Source of the DNA: Paulinella micropora
Taxonomy: Eukaryota > Cercozoa > Imbricatea > Euglyphida > Paulinellidae
Reading direction: 5' to 3'
DNA: 30,672 nt
Assembly (NCBI GenBank): GCA_019918135.1
Contig: WBZZ01003651.1
Span: forward strand, 1 to 30,672
In this document: positions 1 to 10,319 of the stretch, piece after piece
How the letters are laid out: the number at the start of each line of letters is the position of its first letter
Position numbering within the stretch: position 1 is the first letter of the stretch
The notes under the pieces: generated by a model
Database searches by the model: none
What the model saw: only the letters and a program-made list of their open reading frames with translations
Told to the model about the DNA's origin: nothing
Translations under genes and position numbers: made by a program

Positions 1-602
1 TGCTTAATGGCTTCTGGCCGTAGGTCGTTCAAATACTGACTAGACATAATAACCTTACTTTTATAGTGTCTGTTCTTTTTTAACAAATCACTTACGGACT
101 TGTCTCTTAATCCACTACCTACATCATCCAAAACAAAAACAACCTCTGGAGAAATATACTTACTCGGCCTTTCTTTTGCCTCTGCGGTGCTCTGTTTCTT
201 TTTTTCTTCTTTTCCAAAGTATAAAAATTGTGGCTTCTCTATTTCTTCTTTGTCCTGTTTTACTTCTCCTTCGTGTTGCTCGTCCTGTCTGTTCAGTTTG
301 TCTAACTCATAATCAATGACATTAACACCATCTGATTTAAGAAAGGTATATATTGCCATCGGGTTGCCTCTGTTCTTAAAGTGCTTTACCATTGCTTTAT
401 AAATTTAGTCCTTGTGTATCGTTGAAGCAATAATGACAATACGGGTTTTTCTGTCTGTTGTCCGTTTCAGTATTTCAAAGAGTGCTGTCGTCTTACCGCT
501 CTTCTTACGGGCAAGCAAAAATATGTTAGCATACGGCTCATTGAATAATTTATAACCCTTGGCTTTTTTGTTTCCATCACCCTCTTGTTTTACTGGCTTC
601 AC
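1..602 (-). pseudogene. Packaging ATPase (A32/FtsK-HerA-like), left copy, broken and cut by window edge
   Basis: This is the left copy of the viral genome-packaging ATPase, the motor that would pump DNA into the capsid. The stretch 405-602 encodes the N-terminal part with the Walker A-like motif ARKKSGKTT and is closely similar to the intact gene at 22911-23738. It is broken at three places: the in-frame reading upstream of 602 lacks a start codon (an ATG exists one base out of frame at about 628), a Tyr codon of the right copy is a TAA stop at 405-407, and a further frameshift falls near 290-300 in the acidic linker. Beyond that, recognisable ATPase sequence including the Walker B region (about 110-140 on this strand) continues to the window edge. 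Inferred to be non-functional. Confidence 0.85.
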
Positions 603-633
603 CTTGACATTATTGATTTTTGCATCCTATATT

Positions 634-996
634 CTAAGCGAGGAATTCTAGGCACAAAACAATTCGGCCTGCTAAATTTCCTGTGTCAATATTTCCGCTG
701 TCGGTTTCAAGGACTTTAAATGTATATTGTCCGTCTGTCCATCCTACAACACCCAAATTATAACCCAGATTTGAAATGTTTGCTGTAGTGCTGTCCGCAA
801 ATGTTCCAATAATTCCAATTCTATCCATGTAAAGAATTCTGGTTTTGGTTTCGGTCTGGTCGTTCATATAGTGGATAAATTTTACATTCATTTTGGTTGG
901 TGTGAATGACATTTGAATATTTTTATTAAATGTTTTGCTTCCTCCAGCAAAATCATTGCTCAGAAAAATAATCCGCTGATATTTATAGTCAGCCAT
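634..996 (-). CDS. Conserved 120-aa viral protein of unknown function (left copy)
   Basis: I do not recognise the family. The protein is 120 residues long, rich in beta-forming residues, with no signal peptide, membrane segment or Cys motif. It is about three quarters identical by eye to the 120-aa protein at 22434-22796 and has exactly the same length. In both elements it lies between the secreted Cys-rich gene (divergent) and the packaging ATPase (same strand, downstream). That conservation of sequence and place argues for a real, probably structural protein. The frame is intact although the neighbouring ATPase and fibre are broken. A TATA-like AT-rich stretch (about 1010-1035) lies upstream on its coding strand, inside the divergent gene. 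A small capsid accessory protein is possible but unproven. Confidence 0.75.
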   Translation of the reverse strand: MADYKYQRIIFLSNDFAGGSKTFNKNIQMSFTPTKMNVKFIHYMNDQTETKTRILYMDRIGIIGTFADSTTANISNLGYNLGVVGWTDGQYTFKVLETDSGNIDTGNLAGRIVLCLEFLA

Positions 997-1258
997 GATG
1001 CCCTCTATATTAGTGCTAATAAACTTTTTATTAATTAATATTTCTGCTCGGACTGCCTGCGACTTTTACTCACGGGTCAGTGAGAAAAAAAATGAGAGTT
1101 GTGCTTATTGTATTCAGAAAGGAATAGAAACAAAATTTAAATGTGTGTATAAGCCTATGAGTGATTGGTGTGTTAGTTTTGATGAAGCCATTCCTTTAAT
1201 TTGCTCAAATGATGCTATGTGGTATAAAACTCAAGTATATGAATGTTCATTTCTTTGA
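995..1258 (+). CDS. Small secreted Cys-rich protein (left copy)
   Basis: An 87-residue product starts with a hydrophobic N-terminus (about residues 4-18, consistent with a signal peptide), followed by a Cys-rich domain beginning RTACDFYSR and containing ESCAYC. It matches the right-element protein at 22160-22411 through the whole Cys-rich part, with all cysteines kept. The pattern (C-x12-C-x2-C and further single Cys) loosely recalls PSI-type extracellular modules, but I cannot confirm that. Its start overlaps the start of the divergent 120-aa gene, while in the right element 22 bases separate the two, so the N-terminus here may be rearranged. Its 3' end overlaps the convergent membrane gene by 12 bases. 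Confidence 0.65.
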   Translation: MMPSILVLINFLLINISARTACDFYSRVSEKKNESCAYCIQKGIETKFKCVYKPMSDWCVSFDEAIPLICSNDAMWYKTQVYECSFL

Positions 1259-1597
1259 AGAAGGTGATGGAAGGCAAATGCCAATCAATAGTGTTAGGAT
1301 TCCGACATAAGTATTAGCAACCTCACAAGGCAAGTTCTTTTCAGATAGCCTTACGATACAAAGGGTTATAATGGAGATAATGATACCCATTTGAAATAAG
1401 TATTTAATAAGTCGGCTGTCGGTTGGTCTGTTTTTTATACAACAACAATTCCAGTTATCTTCCAATTCGTGCTCTACTTTTTTCTCCTCAGTCTTTAGTT
1501 CTACTTCAAGAACACGAGACTTTAATTCTGGAGTTAGTTCGCCATCCATATCCATAATAGGTGGTGGTCTGTGAAGTCTAGTTGTATTATTTGACAT
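1247..1597 (-). CDS. Two-helix viral membrane protein (left copy)
   Basis: The product is about 116 aa. A Pro-rich N-terminus is followed by a charged helical segment, then two hydrophobic helices (YLFQMGIIISIITLCIVRL and YVGILTLLIGICLP) and a short tail PSPSSKK. It is clearly homologous to the right-element protein at 21057-21398. The ATG at 1595-1597 is chosen because the upstream codons in frame (TTG, ATA) are not a likely start and this ATG matches the right copy. The gene begins inside the 3' end of the fibre reading frame (1587-2255), a short overlap typical of compact viral genomes. The function is unknown; a virion or host-membrane role is inferred only from the helices and the place next to the fibre. 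Confidence 0.7.
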   Translation of the reverse strand: MSNNTTRLHRPPPIMDMDGELTPELKSRVLEVELKTEEKKVEHELEDNWNCCCIKNRPTDSRLIKYLFQMGIIISIITLCIVRLSEKNLPCEVANTYVGILTLLIGICLPSPSSKK

Positions 1598-4500
1598 TAT
1601 CAATAACGGACACTCTGATTTCTGCTAATTGATTTGCTTGGTCTTGTAATATATTAAGTAAAAGTTTATTTTCTTTTTCTAAATTATTCACCTTTTCTGA
1701 TAATTGTTGAACGGCCTTAATTAACGGGGCTATAAACTCGGAATAACCTATACCATAACCGACATCGCCACTATCAATACATTTAACATCTTCTGGATTA
1801 ACACTCACACCTTTCAATTCATATTCTTTTCTTTGCTTTGGACACGGAACCATAATTGCTTCTTTTATAAAACCGCCAAAATCTAGCATATCCATTTCTG
1901 TTAGTATCTCTTCTAATTCCTGTGCTATTAAGCCAGTCCTACATTTCTTTTTGTCATCAATCATACGATAGCAAACTGGATTTAACTTATTAATAAAATC
2001 TAAGCCTAGACATTCCTTTATATCTTCTTTTTTTCTCCTGTCTGAATATTGAATTGGATTAGACAATACCCATAATTGTCCATCGCTTGCTTTCAAAGAC
2101 ATTAAAGCAGTATTTGAACTATTCTCCCATATGAATCCACTCGTTGAAGAATTATTCACTCTAAATCTAATAGCATAAGAAGTTAATCCTCCGCCTACTC
2201 CTCCTGCTGGTGCTGTTCCTCCGCTTAATGATTTATTTGCTCCAGACTGAGACATATAAATCCCCCAGTTTGGATCGGCAACATCCCATACAAATATTCC
2301 TCTCGCATTCGTCCCGTCTGTTTGTCCTTGAATTCCTATTTCGCTCCATTATTAGTTGTGGTTGTTAGCACCCCAGAGTATGTAATCCCCGCACTAGCCG
2401 TTATTAATCCTTTCGTCCATAAAGTCCCGTTTGCCCCATTTAATGACATTAACAATTGTTCGGACGAGTTCTCCCATATAAATCCATCAGTTGAAGCATT
2501 ACTTACCCTAAATCTAACGGCGAAAGAAGTGAAATCGTTGCCAGCAACCGCAGACCCTCCTGCTAGACTTCTGGTATTTGCACCTCCCCCATTTGATGCC
2601 ATATAAATACCATAATTTGTGTTGCCAGTGTCCCACAAAAATATTCCTGTTGTATTACCTCCATTAGTATTTCCTTGTACAACTATTCTAGAGCCTCCTG
2701 TCGCTGTTAATAATCCACTTGCTGTTAGTGTCGTCGTTGATATACCCGCGGTTGAAGTAATTGTTGTTCCCGTTATTGTTCCGCCATTTGTTATATTGTT
2801 TGAGTTCATATCTAAGGCACCATAAAACCGCATACCGCCAGCATTGTTAAAACGGACAATGTCAGACGAAGCACTTTTATTATCCAAAAGTTTTGAAATA
2901 TAAAGTCCCGCCCCTTTTACATCAGATGCTACATTCGTAAATACATAACCTCGTTGGTTCGCGGTTCCGCTTGTAGCAGTATTTAGAGTAAATAAGAAAT
3001 ACTGATAATCTCCTGATGTCTGTGAAAAGAATATATCTCCTCCATTTTGGTTTAATATCCTCGCCCCATTATATGTTATATTTCCTCCATTAGTGATAGT
3101 TTGATTATTAAAATCGGCATTGTTCGTTAAAGTTAGATATTTTATCACAGTGCTAGCCCCATTAAATGTTTTGCTTCCTGTTATGGTTTGGTCTGTTGAT
3201 AGTTTTACATTTTGCCCGTCCAATGTGTCCGCATACCCTTTTGTCGCTCCGTCCGTTGCTAATGTCGGAGTTCCAAGGTTGGCCATTTTGCTACTATTAC
3301 AATCTAGCCCCGAAGCATTTACCCAACCGACAATCGTCCCGTCAATAATAAAACTTATTTTTTTCGCAGAAATTTCAAAGTTGTAATATGTTGCAGTTTT
3401 CATATCCAAACTAGCAATTGACCCGATATTACTGGTAGAATTGAAAACGATAAATGTCCCCTTTGTTGTTGAATTGATTGAATTTCCCGTCATTTCAACA
3501 CCACTGCTATATGTCTTAATTTCTGCTATGGTTTGGTTTCCTGTTAGTCTCACATTTTGCCCGTCTAATGTATCCACATAACTTTTGTTTGCTCCGTCCG
3601 TTGTTGCTGATGGTGTGGCTAAGTTTGTTATTTTGTTGTTATTCAAAGATAGTGTAGTGCCAGTTGCGGTTATAATTAAAGTATTACCTGAATATAACTC
3701 AACATAGTATTACGACCCCGTTATTTGTATCGGATACCAAGTCGCTGTTGCTGTCTTTTGTGCGGCAATCATTCCTATTTTTGTATCAAAGGCTATGCCA
3801 ATGCCGTCAAAAGTAGTTGGATTGGATGAACCACTTACTTCCAAAGTTGATGTAAATTTTTTATTCCCTGCTATGGTTTGGTCTCCTGTTAGTTTAACCA
3901 CCGAAGTATCAAGGGCTGAAACATCCACGCCATCAACAAGATTAACATTTGTTATGCTTTGGCTTTTCATATCAATCCCCGCACTAGCATTTATTATACT
4001 GCTAAATGTTTTGGTTCCTGCTATGGTTTGGTCTCCTGTTAGTTTAACCACAGAAGTATCAAGGGCAGAAACATCCACACCATCAACATTACCAACATTT
4101 GTAATAGCAAAACCGCCCATATTTAAACTACCCGTCATAGCCGTTGTGCCGTCCTTTGCTAGTTTCGTATCGGTATATGCTTTTGTTGAAGCATCGCCGT
4201 CATAGAATGGCGCTGGAAGTCCGCTGATTGCTGTCGTGCTGTTAAAATTTAAAACATTGCCCGTCAATGTTATTCCACCCCCTGTTGTTGGAGCAAGAAG
4301 TATGGAAGAACCAACAATGCTTAGTGGATAGCCCGTTGCTCCACCTGCCTCCGACGAATAAATAGAACCCATATTATTGTTGTAATTGAAGAATAACTTA
4401 CCTGTATTTAATGGATTTGAATCTTTTACACCCAAATAAGTAGTAAATATTTTATTCCCTGTTATGGTTTGGTCTCCTGTTAGTTTTACCACAGAACTAT

Positions 4501-5347
4501 CAAGAGCCGAAACATCAACACCATCAACATTACCGACATTCGCTACATAAAAACCCCCCATATTTAAATCTCCAAACATCATAGCGAGACCATCCAATCT
4601 AAGAAAAGGTGAGTTTGTGTTTCTCCATTGCCCTGTGCTATAAATGAGTAGTTGGTTATTGGCGGGTGTGCCCGTTATTGTAACATCGCTGTGTGTATCA
4701 ATTGAACCATCCGCGGAAACTTTATCATTATTGTCTTCGTGCTCAGATATCCAAGTATCAACATCTTTGGTATTTAATAAATTAACTCCTGTTATATTCA
4801 AATTACCGCCCATACTAATATTGCCGAATTCATCAACATTTATCGGAAAAGTTTTATTTACCCAGTTTATTGAGTTATATGTGAGATAACTATTCATTGC
4901 GATTGGTGCTGTAATGACTACATTTGAAAGTGTATCAATTGAACCAAGGGCTGTATTCTTCCATTTGCCTTCTACATCGTTGTAAGTTAAGTATTGTCCG
5001 CTTGCTTGTGCAAATATGTTTGTGTCTATCAAGTTATATAAACTTGTTTGGTGCGGATTGGAAGTATTGCTTCTGTGCTGAGTTGAGGCTTTGACTTCGT
5101 CATTATCCCTTACTCGTTGCTCTGTGTAGTATAAATTTTTTCCTTCTTTTATGTCTGTAGTTGATTTTAAAGCGAGACGTGTGTCAAACCGGTTATCAGT
5201 GTAATAAAGATTTATCGGGTCGGCATCTTCTGGCACTCTGTCTGTGTTTAAGCCTACGATATTAGTATTAGTAAGGTCTAAGTTAAGTATATCTAGACTA
5301 TCAACCGCCAACTCATTCAAGCCAAGTAATGATTTATATTGCGACAT
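1587..5347 (-). pseudogene. Long trimeric fibre with C-terminal peptidase S74 chaperone (left copy, interrupted)
   Basis: This is the homolog of the 17021-20984 fibre. The N-terminus begins MSQYKSLLGLNELAVDSLD and has tail-fibre motifs of the form LYYTDNR and LYYTEQR. Five copies of a GDQTI-x-G-x-K-x-F repeat form the shaft, and the end (SDRRKKEDI, about 2010-2045) is a peptidase S74 intramolecular chaperone followed by a coiled coil (LEKENKLLLNILQDQ). In known S74 proteins the chaperone trimerises the fibre and cuts itself off at the Ser of the SD motif. Two lesions break the gene: an in-frame TAA at 3710-3712, associated with six extra bases compared with the right copy, and a one-base loss near 2336-2339 that shifts frame. 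The S74 domain differs strongly from that of the right copy. Confidence 0.85.
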
Positions 5348-5402
5348 TATATAATTAAATATTTAATTTTAAAAATACTAAAATATATTAATCTTAGTAT
5401 AA
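5348..5402. promoter_or_regulatory. AT-rich divergent promoter region (left element)
   Basis: Fifty-five almost purely A/T bases separate the divergent starts of the fibre (5347, minus) and charged protein (5403, plus). TATA-like words occur within 10-40 bases of both ATGs. The same gene pair is divergent in the right element (16934-17020), so a shared early-type promoter is inferred. No transcription data are available here. Confidence 0.5.
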
Positions 5403-5924
5403 ATGCCGTCTCCCGAAGCAAGTCGTAAGAACTGGGGTAAGGCTGTGGAAAGTATTAAGAGTAAAAAACAGCAAAAGGTAGAAATAGCAAAAGAGAAATT
5501 AGCAAAGTGTAGAAAGGCTTATGTAGGTGATGATGAAGAGATGGAGGAAAAGATAAACCGCATGGCGGAAATTGGTGTTGCTAATGATATCATTAATGGA
5601 AAAGACCAAGATGATACACCAGAAGAAAGCAGTGATAGCGATGAAGAATGTGATTTTACTGATATCATTGCTGAAAAGATGGCTAAGATGAAAATAAGAA
5701 GAAAGAAAGCGGAAGCAAAGAAGAAAGTAAGTAAAAAGCCTGTGCCTGAGCCTGATGAGAGCGAAAGCGAAAGTGAAGAAAGTGAAGAGGAAGAGCCGAA
5801 GCCTAAATCTAAAAAAGGAAACGGAAAGAAGTCAAACATATCTGTTAATGTTTATAATCAAGCAGAAAAGCCAAGCAAAAAGGAAAAAAATAATGATATC
5901 GAAAAATGTTTCTTAAAATTTTGA
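5403..5924 (+). CDS. Charged Lys/Glu/Ser-rich protein with conserved C-terminus (left copy)
   Basis: The 173-aa product has a Lys-rich N-terminal helix region, an acidic stretch (EESSDSDEE, about residues 75-83), a second highly acidic Ser/Glu repeat (ESESEESEEEE) flanked by Lys-rich blocks, and a conserved end with SVNVYNQ and a final FLKF. The right-element counterpart at 16430-16933 shares this layout and the ends while the middle has drifted. The alternating charge suggests a nucleic-acid or protein-binding disordered protein; no enzyme motif is visible. It sits directly upstream of the integrase on the same strand in both elements, so the two may be co-expressed. Function is unknown. Confidence 0.7.
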   Translation: MPSPEASRKNWGKAVESIKSKKQQKVEIAKEKLAKCRKAYVGDDEEMEEKINRMAEIGVANDIINGKDQDDTPEESSDSDEECDFTDIIAEKMAKMKIRRKKAEAKKKVSKKPVPEPDESESESEESEEEEPKPKSKKGNGKKSNISVNVYNQAEKPSKKEKNNDIEKCFLKF

Positions 5925-5950
5925 TATTTGTTTCAGACTTCGTCTTCAAC

Positions 5951-6040
5951 AAACATCGTCTGCGATTAAATAAAAAAGAAAAAGAAAAAACGATGTTTTA
6001 GAATAAGAGAGAGTGCGGAGCACGAAACGAAATTCTAAAA
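5951..6040 (+). promoter_or_regulatory. Two overlapping hairpins upstream of the left integrase
   Basis: AAACATCGT (5951-5959) pairs with ACGATGTTT (5990-5998). A second stem pairs TTTTAGAAT (5996-6004) with ATTCTAAAA (6032-6040) and encloses a smaller GTGC/GCAC stem (6013-6023). The two large stems share bases 5996-5998, so fully formed they exclude each other. The second ends four bases before the integrase ATG at 6045. The right element has no such leader, because its integrase starts right after another gene. Confidence 0.55.
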
Positions 6041-6044
6041 TATC

Positions 6045-7031
6045 ATGGATAATAAACATACTCAGCAACAAGAAACTCCTGAGCAGACTGAGCGAAAAGA
6101 AAAACTTGAAGAAGTGGCCGAAATACATTTTCAATCAAAGCCCGCTAAGATATGGAATACGATAACCTCACCAGAAGCAAAACCACTAAGTCAAGTATTT
6201 ATTGATTTAATGGATATGTCAAAGGTTGCAACAAAGAAAGGTAATGCTAACTATAATTTTGGATTAGTTGCTATTGATGTATATAGCCGTCGTGGGTGGA
6301 TTGAGCCAGTCAAAAATAAAACAACTGGTTATGTCTTAGAAGGGTTAAAAAAAATATTTACTAAAAAAGTTCCTGAAAGAATTACTTCAGATAATGGCGG
6401 TAAGTTTAAGGGACAAGTCAGTGAATATTTCAGACAAAATAATATTGAACATAGAACTGTCCAAGTAGGCGATCACAGAACAATGGGTATAATTGATAGG
6501 TTTATTAGAGCAATACGGAATGAATTAAACTTAATATGGGAATTTAATGAAAATTTTCAATGGGTTCCTATTTTTCATGAGGTTGTTGATGCTTATAATA
6601 AAACATATCATACAACAATAAAGGCTGTACCAATTAATGTTTTTGAAGGAACCGAAAGGAGCACTCAGGAAATATACCGAAATCCTTTAATTAATGAATT
6701 CCCTAAGGGTACAAAAATAAGAAAGGAATTAGAAAGAACTATTTTTTCTAAAGGGGACAAGCAATTCAGTAAAACTATATTCAAGATTAAGGGCCGAAAA
6801 GGCTTCAAAGTTATACTCAGTGAAGAGGACTTAGTCCGACCGTCAGAATTATTAAAGACCAATGTTGAAGAGCACCATAAAGAAGAAGGACCGAAAGAGC
6901 AATTATCGGACAAAGTAAAACAAATTACTAAAGAGAAAAAAATATTAATTTGTTAAAATCATTGGATGTAAAACCGGAAAACATACGGAGCAGTGCTAGA
7001 ATTAAAAAGAAAAAAGAGATTATGGATTTAT
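6045..7031 (+). CDS. Retroviral-type (rve) integrase, left copy, with C-terminal frameshift
   Basis: This integrase would insert the viral DNA into the host chromosome. Its RNase H-like core shows a first Asp in VFIDLMDM (D54), a second in ITSDNGGKF (D116), and at the third position IIDRFIRAI (D151), where related integrases have Glu. A basic SH3-like C-terminal region follows (FPKGTKIRKELERTIFSKG). There is no obvious HHCC zinc motif at the N-terminus. The open frame stops at 6956; compared with the right copy (15189-16166) one A appears lost in the A7 run at 6936-6942, and the usual C-terminal tail (KPENIRSS and following) is readable in another frame up to 7031. The core is intact, so activity cannot be excluded. 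Identity to the right copy is moderate. Confidence 0.85.
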
Positions 7032-7038
7032 AATATTT

Positions 7039-7584
7039 TTAATTATTTTTGGCTTGAATGTATTTCTTATGTTTTGTGGTTGTCTCATGAATTTCTTTTC
7101 CATTTATCCTAATAATTGAACCACGTTCACATTTTATTTTTTCTATATTTAAATCATCATTTGAAAGATTAATTCCTTTCATTCTTAATTCGTGATTGCT
7201 TGATAAAAGATGTCGTGCTTTGTAAGCATTTGTTGTCTCTTCACCACATTCACATATAAATTTTTTCTTCATCCATTCCTTATTCCATTTAATTTTGTAT
7301 TGTTGTTTATTTTGGTTAACTCGTTCATCATTGTATTTTTTCCAAACTTCATATTTGGGTTTTATGTTTTCTTCATAAAACTTGTTTGCTTCCTCTAGTG
7401 CTTGTTCTTTATTTCTTTTTCCAAACTCTGAAAAATTAAACCTTTTCTTTTTTATTTTACCTTCTTCACACCATTGAACTACAACGAATTCGCATGAACC
7501 CGTAATTAATTTTGGTCTTGTTTCCTTTATTATATATACTCCTCCCTTTGAAATGTTGATAGGTTGCTCTTTTGTGTCTGTCAT
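7039..7584 (-). CDS. AP2-like/zinc-finger protein, possibly relic of a homing-endonuclease family
   Basis: The 181-aa product has a central stretch with an Arg/Lys-rich, aromatic pattern (RFNFSEFGKRNKEQALEEANKF) that resembles AP2-type DNA-binding domains of homing endonucleases. A long Lys/Asn/Trp-rich linker helix and a CxCG...H...H finger follow (ICECGEETTNAYKARHLLSSNH). A second, degenerate finger ends the protein. The same finger type ends the GIY-YIG protein of the right element (21400-22122), so the two likely share a DNA-binding tail. No GIY-YIG catalytic core is clear here. It lies beyond the integrase at the presumed element end, converging on it with a gap of a few bases, and is probably DNA binding. 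Confidence 0.6.
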   Translation of the reverse strand: MTDTKEQPINISKGGVYIIKETRPKLITGSCEFVVVQWCEEGKIKKKRFNFSEFGKRNKEQALEEANKFYEENIKPKYEVWKKYNDERVNQNKQQYKIKWNKEWMKKKFICECGEETTNAYKARHLLSSNHELRMKGINLSNDDLNIEKIKCERGSIIRINGKEIHETTTKHKKYIQAKNN

Positions 7585-7648
7585 TTTTATTTTTAGGATA
7601 TTATTCTATGTCTTTAATATGAATATATATGTGTCTTTATTTTATTTA

Positions 7649-7669
7649 TTTAAATAATAATTATTTAAA
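7649..7669. repeat. Perfect 21-base A/T palindrome
   Basis: TTTAAATAAT, one A, then ATTATTTAAA form a perfect palindrome. It lies about 65 bases upstream of the 7584 start and near the last viral sequence, so it could be an operator or a mark of the element edge. In such A/T-rich DNA it may also be chance. Confidence 0.4.
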
Positions 7670-7712
7670 GGTAGCAGTTTTTCTTTCTTTTGTCTGTCTG
7701 TATTTGTTATAA

Positions 7713-8009
7713 ATAGGTAGTGGAAATAATGAATAACGGCTCTTAGTGTGGTTAAAAACACTTCTCACAATGTTATATTTTTGACTGAGAATTTCTGGTT
7801 AAAAAATCCAGACCTCGTCACCACGGCGCTAGTGCGCTGGTGCGCTGGTGCGCTGGCGCAGTGGCGCAGAATTTGATAATGACCGAAAGTCTAATCCACG
7901 AAGAAAAATAGAACGAAATTCATAATAAGAGAGATTTTAATGAAATTGTTGTTTTGAACTTAGAGAGAATAGGTAGCCTCAAAACACAATAACTGCTCTT
8001 AGTGTGGTT
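7713..8009. repeat. Imperfect 41-base direct repeat spaced by 256 bases
   Basis: Bases 7713-7753 and 7969-8009 both start ATAGGTAG and end AATAAC-N-GCTCTTAGTGTGGTT, with an unrelated 11-base middle of equal length. The spacing is exactly 256 bases. It could be a tandem duplication, or flanks duplicated at an old insertion, at the edge between viral and host sequence. The interval holds no gene that I can support. Confidence 0.55.
7825..7869. repeat. Short GC-rich minisatellite
   Basis: Degenerate units of the form GTGCGCTGG and GCGCAGTGG are repeated about five times in otherwise A/T-rich DNA. The base composition is unlike the viral part and suggests host or insertion sequence. Confidence 0.6.
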
Positions 8010-8354
8010 TGTGCGATGAAACTGCACTGAAACCCTGTGCCCAAGTGGCACCCTATACTACTATTTTTTGTCTAGCAAACCGCGTTCTTGGACTCATTAT
8101 ATGCAGAGCTTGTAGATCAACAAGAGTACTAACAAGCAAATGCCGCTTAGTGAGTTGGTGTGTCCCGACCGAATGTGTGTCTCTGTCTGGTCTTTTAATT
8201 TTAGAAAAATGTTCTCAAGAGGTTTAATGAAGTTACTTTTACAGTGACCTCTGGTCATCCATACAAATCGTTAGCCCGAATGCCATTGATTTAACTAAGA
8301 CTGTGACCCTTATATTGATAATATTATTAAAGAATCGTTGTGATATATTAGATG
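8010..8354. other. Host-like interval without recognisable feature
   Basis: The composition is ordinary and mixed, with only short uninformative frames. I see no repeat, RNA gene or viral homology in it. Confidence 0.5.
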
Positions 8355-8474
<120 letters not shown>

Positions 8475-8741
8475 AGTGCTTCTCTGTCAATGGCTGATGC
8501 ATTTCTGCACATGCGCCTCCATCGTCTCACCCGTGAGGGGAGTACGAAGAATTGACGATATGCTCTAGTGACACCCCCGCAAGGGCAGTTCCAACACTTC
8601 CAGACGGACCGGTATGTTCAATGAAAATACTAGTCCAGAGGGACCGGTATGTTCAATGAAAATACTGGTGGCACCGACGGGAATCGAACTGGCGACAGGG
8701 CCCAGATGGTAGAACTTGACCACTGGGCTATCACGGTGTCC
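8475..8741 (-). mobile_element. tRNA-derived SINE, copy 1 of 4
   Basis: On the minus strand the 5' end (8741) is tRNA-like. It has an A box TAGCCCAGTGG (8720-8730) and a B box GTTCGATTCCC (8679-8689), the internal promoter of RNA polymerase III. The body then carries two copies of a roughly 30-base unit containing ACCGGTATGTTCAATGAAA and ends in an (ATT)n tail. Head, body and microsatellite tail are the layout of tRNA-derived SINEs. It is non-coding; such elements rely on a LINE reverse transcriptase from elsewhere. Confidence 0.8.
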
Positions 8742-9164
<423 letters not shown>

Positions 9165-9236
<72 letters not shown>

Positions 9237-9240
9237 TAAT
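9165..9240. repeat. (TAA)n microsatellite between SINE copies 2 and 3
   Basis: Pure TAA repeat except for an AATTAAT interruption at its right end. Confidence 0.95.
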
Positions 9241-9509
9241 AGTGCTTCTCTGTCAATGGCTGATGCATTTCTGCACATGCGCCTCCATCGTCTCACCCGT
9301 GAGGGGAGTACGAAGAATTGACGATAAGCTCTAATGACACCCCCGCAAGGGCAGTTCCAACACTTCCAGACGGGCCGGTATGTTCAATGAAAATACTGGT
9401 CCAGAAATATACCGGTATGTTCAATGAAAATACTGGTGGCACCGACGGGAATCGAACTGGCGACAGGGCCCAGATGGTGGAACTTGACCACTGGGCTATC
9501 ACGGTGTCC
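9241..9509 (-). mobile_element. tRNA-derived SINE, copy 3 of 4
   Basis: It carries the same tRNA-like head as the other copies. The second internal unit differs (AAATATACCGG in place of GACGGACCGG) and is shared in similar form with copy 4, so copies 3 and 4 form a subgroup. Confidence 0.8.
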
Positions 9510-9514
9510 ATAAT

Positions 9515-9557
<43 letters not shown>
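9510..9557. repeat. (TAA)n microsatellite between SINE copies 3 and 4
   Basis: A short TAA array with one TTAAT interruption, much shorter than those beside copies 1 and 2. Confidence 0.9.
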
Positions 9558-9558
<1 letters not shown>

Positions 9559-9825
9559 GTGCTTCTCTGTCAATGGCTGATGCATTTCTGCACATGCGCC
9601 TCCATCGTCTCACCCGTGAGGGCAGTACGAAGAATTGACGATAAGCTCTAATGACACCCCCGCAAGGGCATTTCCAACACTTCCAGACGGGCCGGTATGT
9701 TCAATGAAAATACTGGTCCAGAAATAGACCGATATGTTCAATGAAAATACTGGTGGCACCGACGGGAATCGAACTGGCGACAGGCCCAGATGGTAGAACT
9801 TGACCACTGGGCTATCACGGTGTCC
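9558..9825 (-). mobile_element. tRNA-derived SINE, copy 4 of 4
   Basis: 268 bases with intact A and B boxes. One G is lost in the tRNA-like head (CAGGCCCAG against CAGGGCCCAG), and substitutions such as GGGCATTTCC separate it from copy 3. Confidence 0.8.

Positions 9826-9902
<77 letters not shown>
9826..9902. repeat. (TAA)n microsatellite
   Basis: A pure TAA array that closes the SINE cluster and borders the inverted repeat pair. Confidence 0.95.
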
Positions 9903-9904
<2 letters not shown>

Positions 9905-10319
9905 TACTATTTACTATATCTGAGGCGTACTGATGCAGCTAATGGCATATCCTCAACGGACATAAGCCTCCAATACCCTTGTTCGAGGTCCTCCACCCCC
10001 CCGTGTCAGTCTCTCGCCTGATGATCGGGGCCACCGATGGAGCTCCTGAGGGCAAGACTGCACTAAGCCGAGGTTATTCCGCAGTCCCAGCAACCTCTTG
10101 CAAGACGTCACCGAATGTGCAAGTGCATACACCAAGCGCGGTTGCTAGAGCTGCCTCGAAACCCCACCCATAACAATCTGGTGTCTGCTGGGTCCTGGGC
10201 TATCAACCAGCATATGCGGAGTTTAAGATCTTTTACGCGCGCAACGACCCTCCTCCCCAGCATCTACCACCAAAGGGTTATGAGTTGGCGTCACAGTTTA
10301 ACGCCTTGAGGCCATTGGG

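Noticed and set aside
3795..4205. Frames antisense to the fibre genes (also 18191-18778 and others)
   Set aside because: Shadow frames of a repetitive gene, rich in Val/Pro/Ser, with no independent support.
7585..7712. Terminal inverted repeat shared with 13571-13884
   Set aside because: Compared by eye in both orientations; no convincing match.
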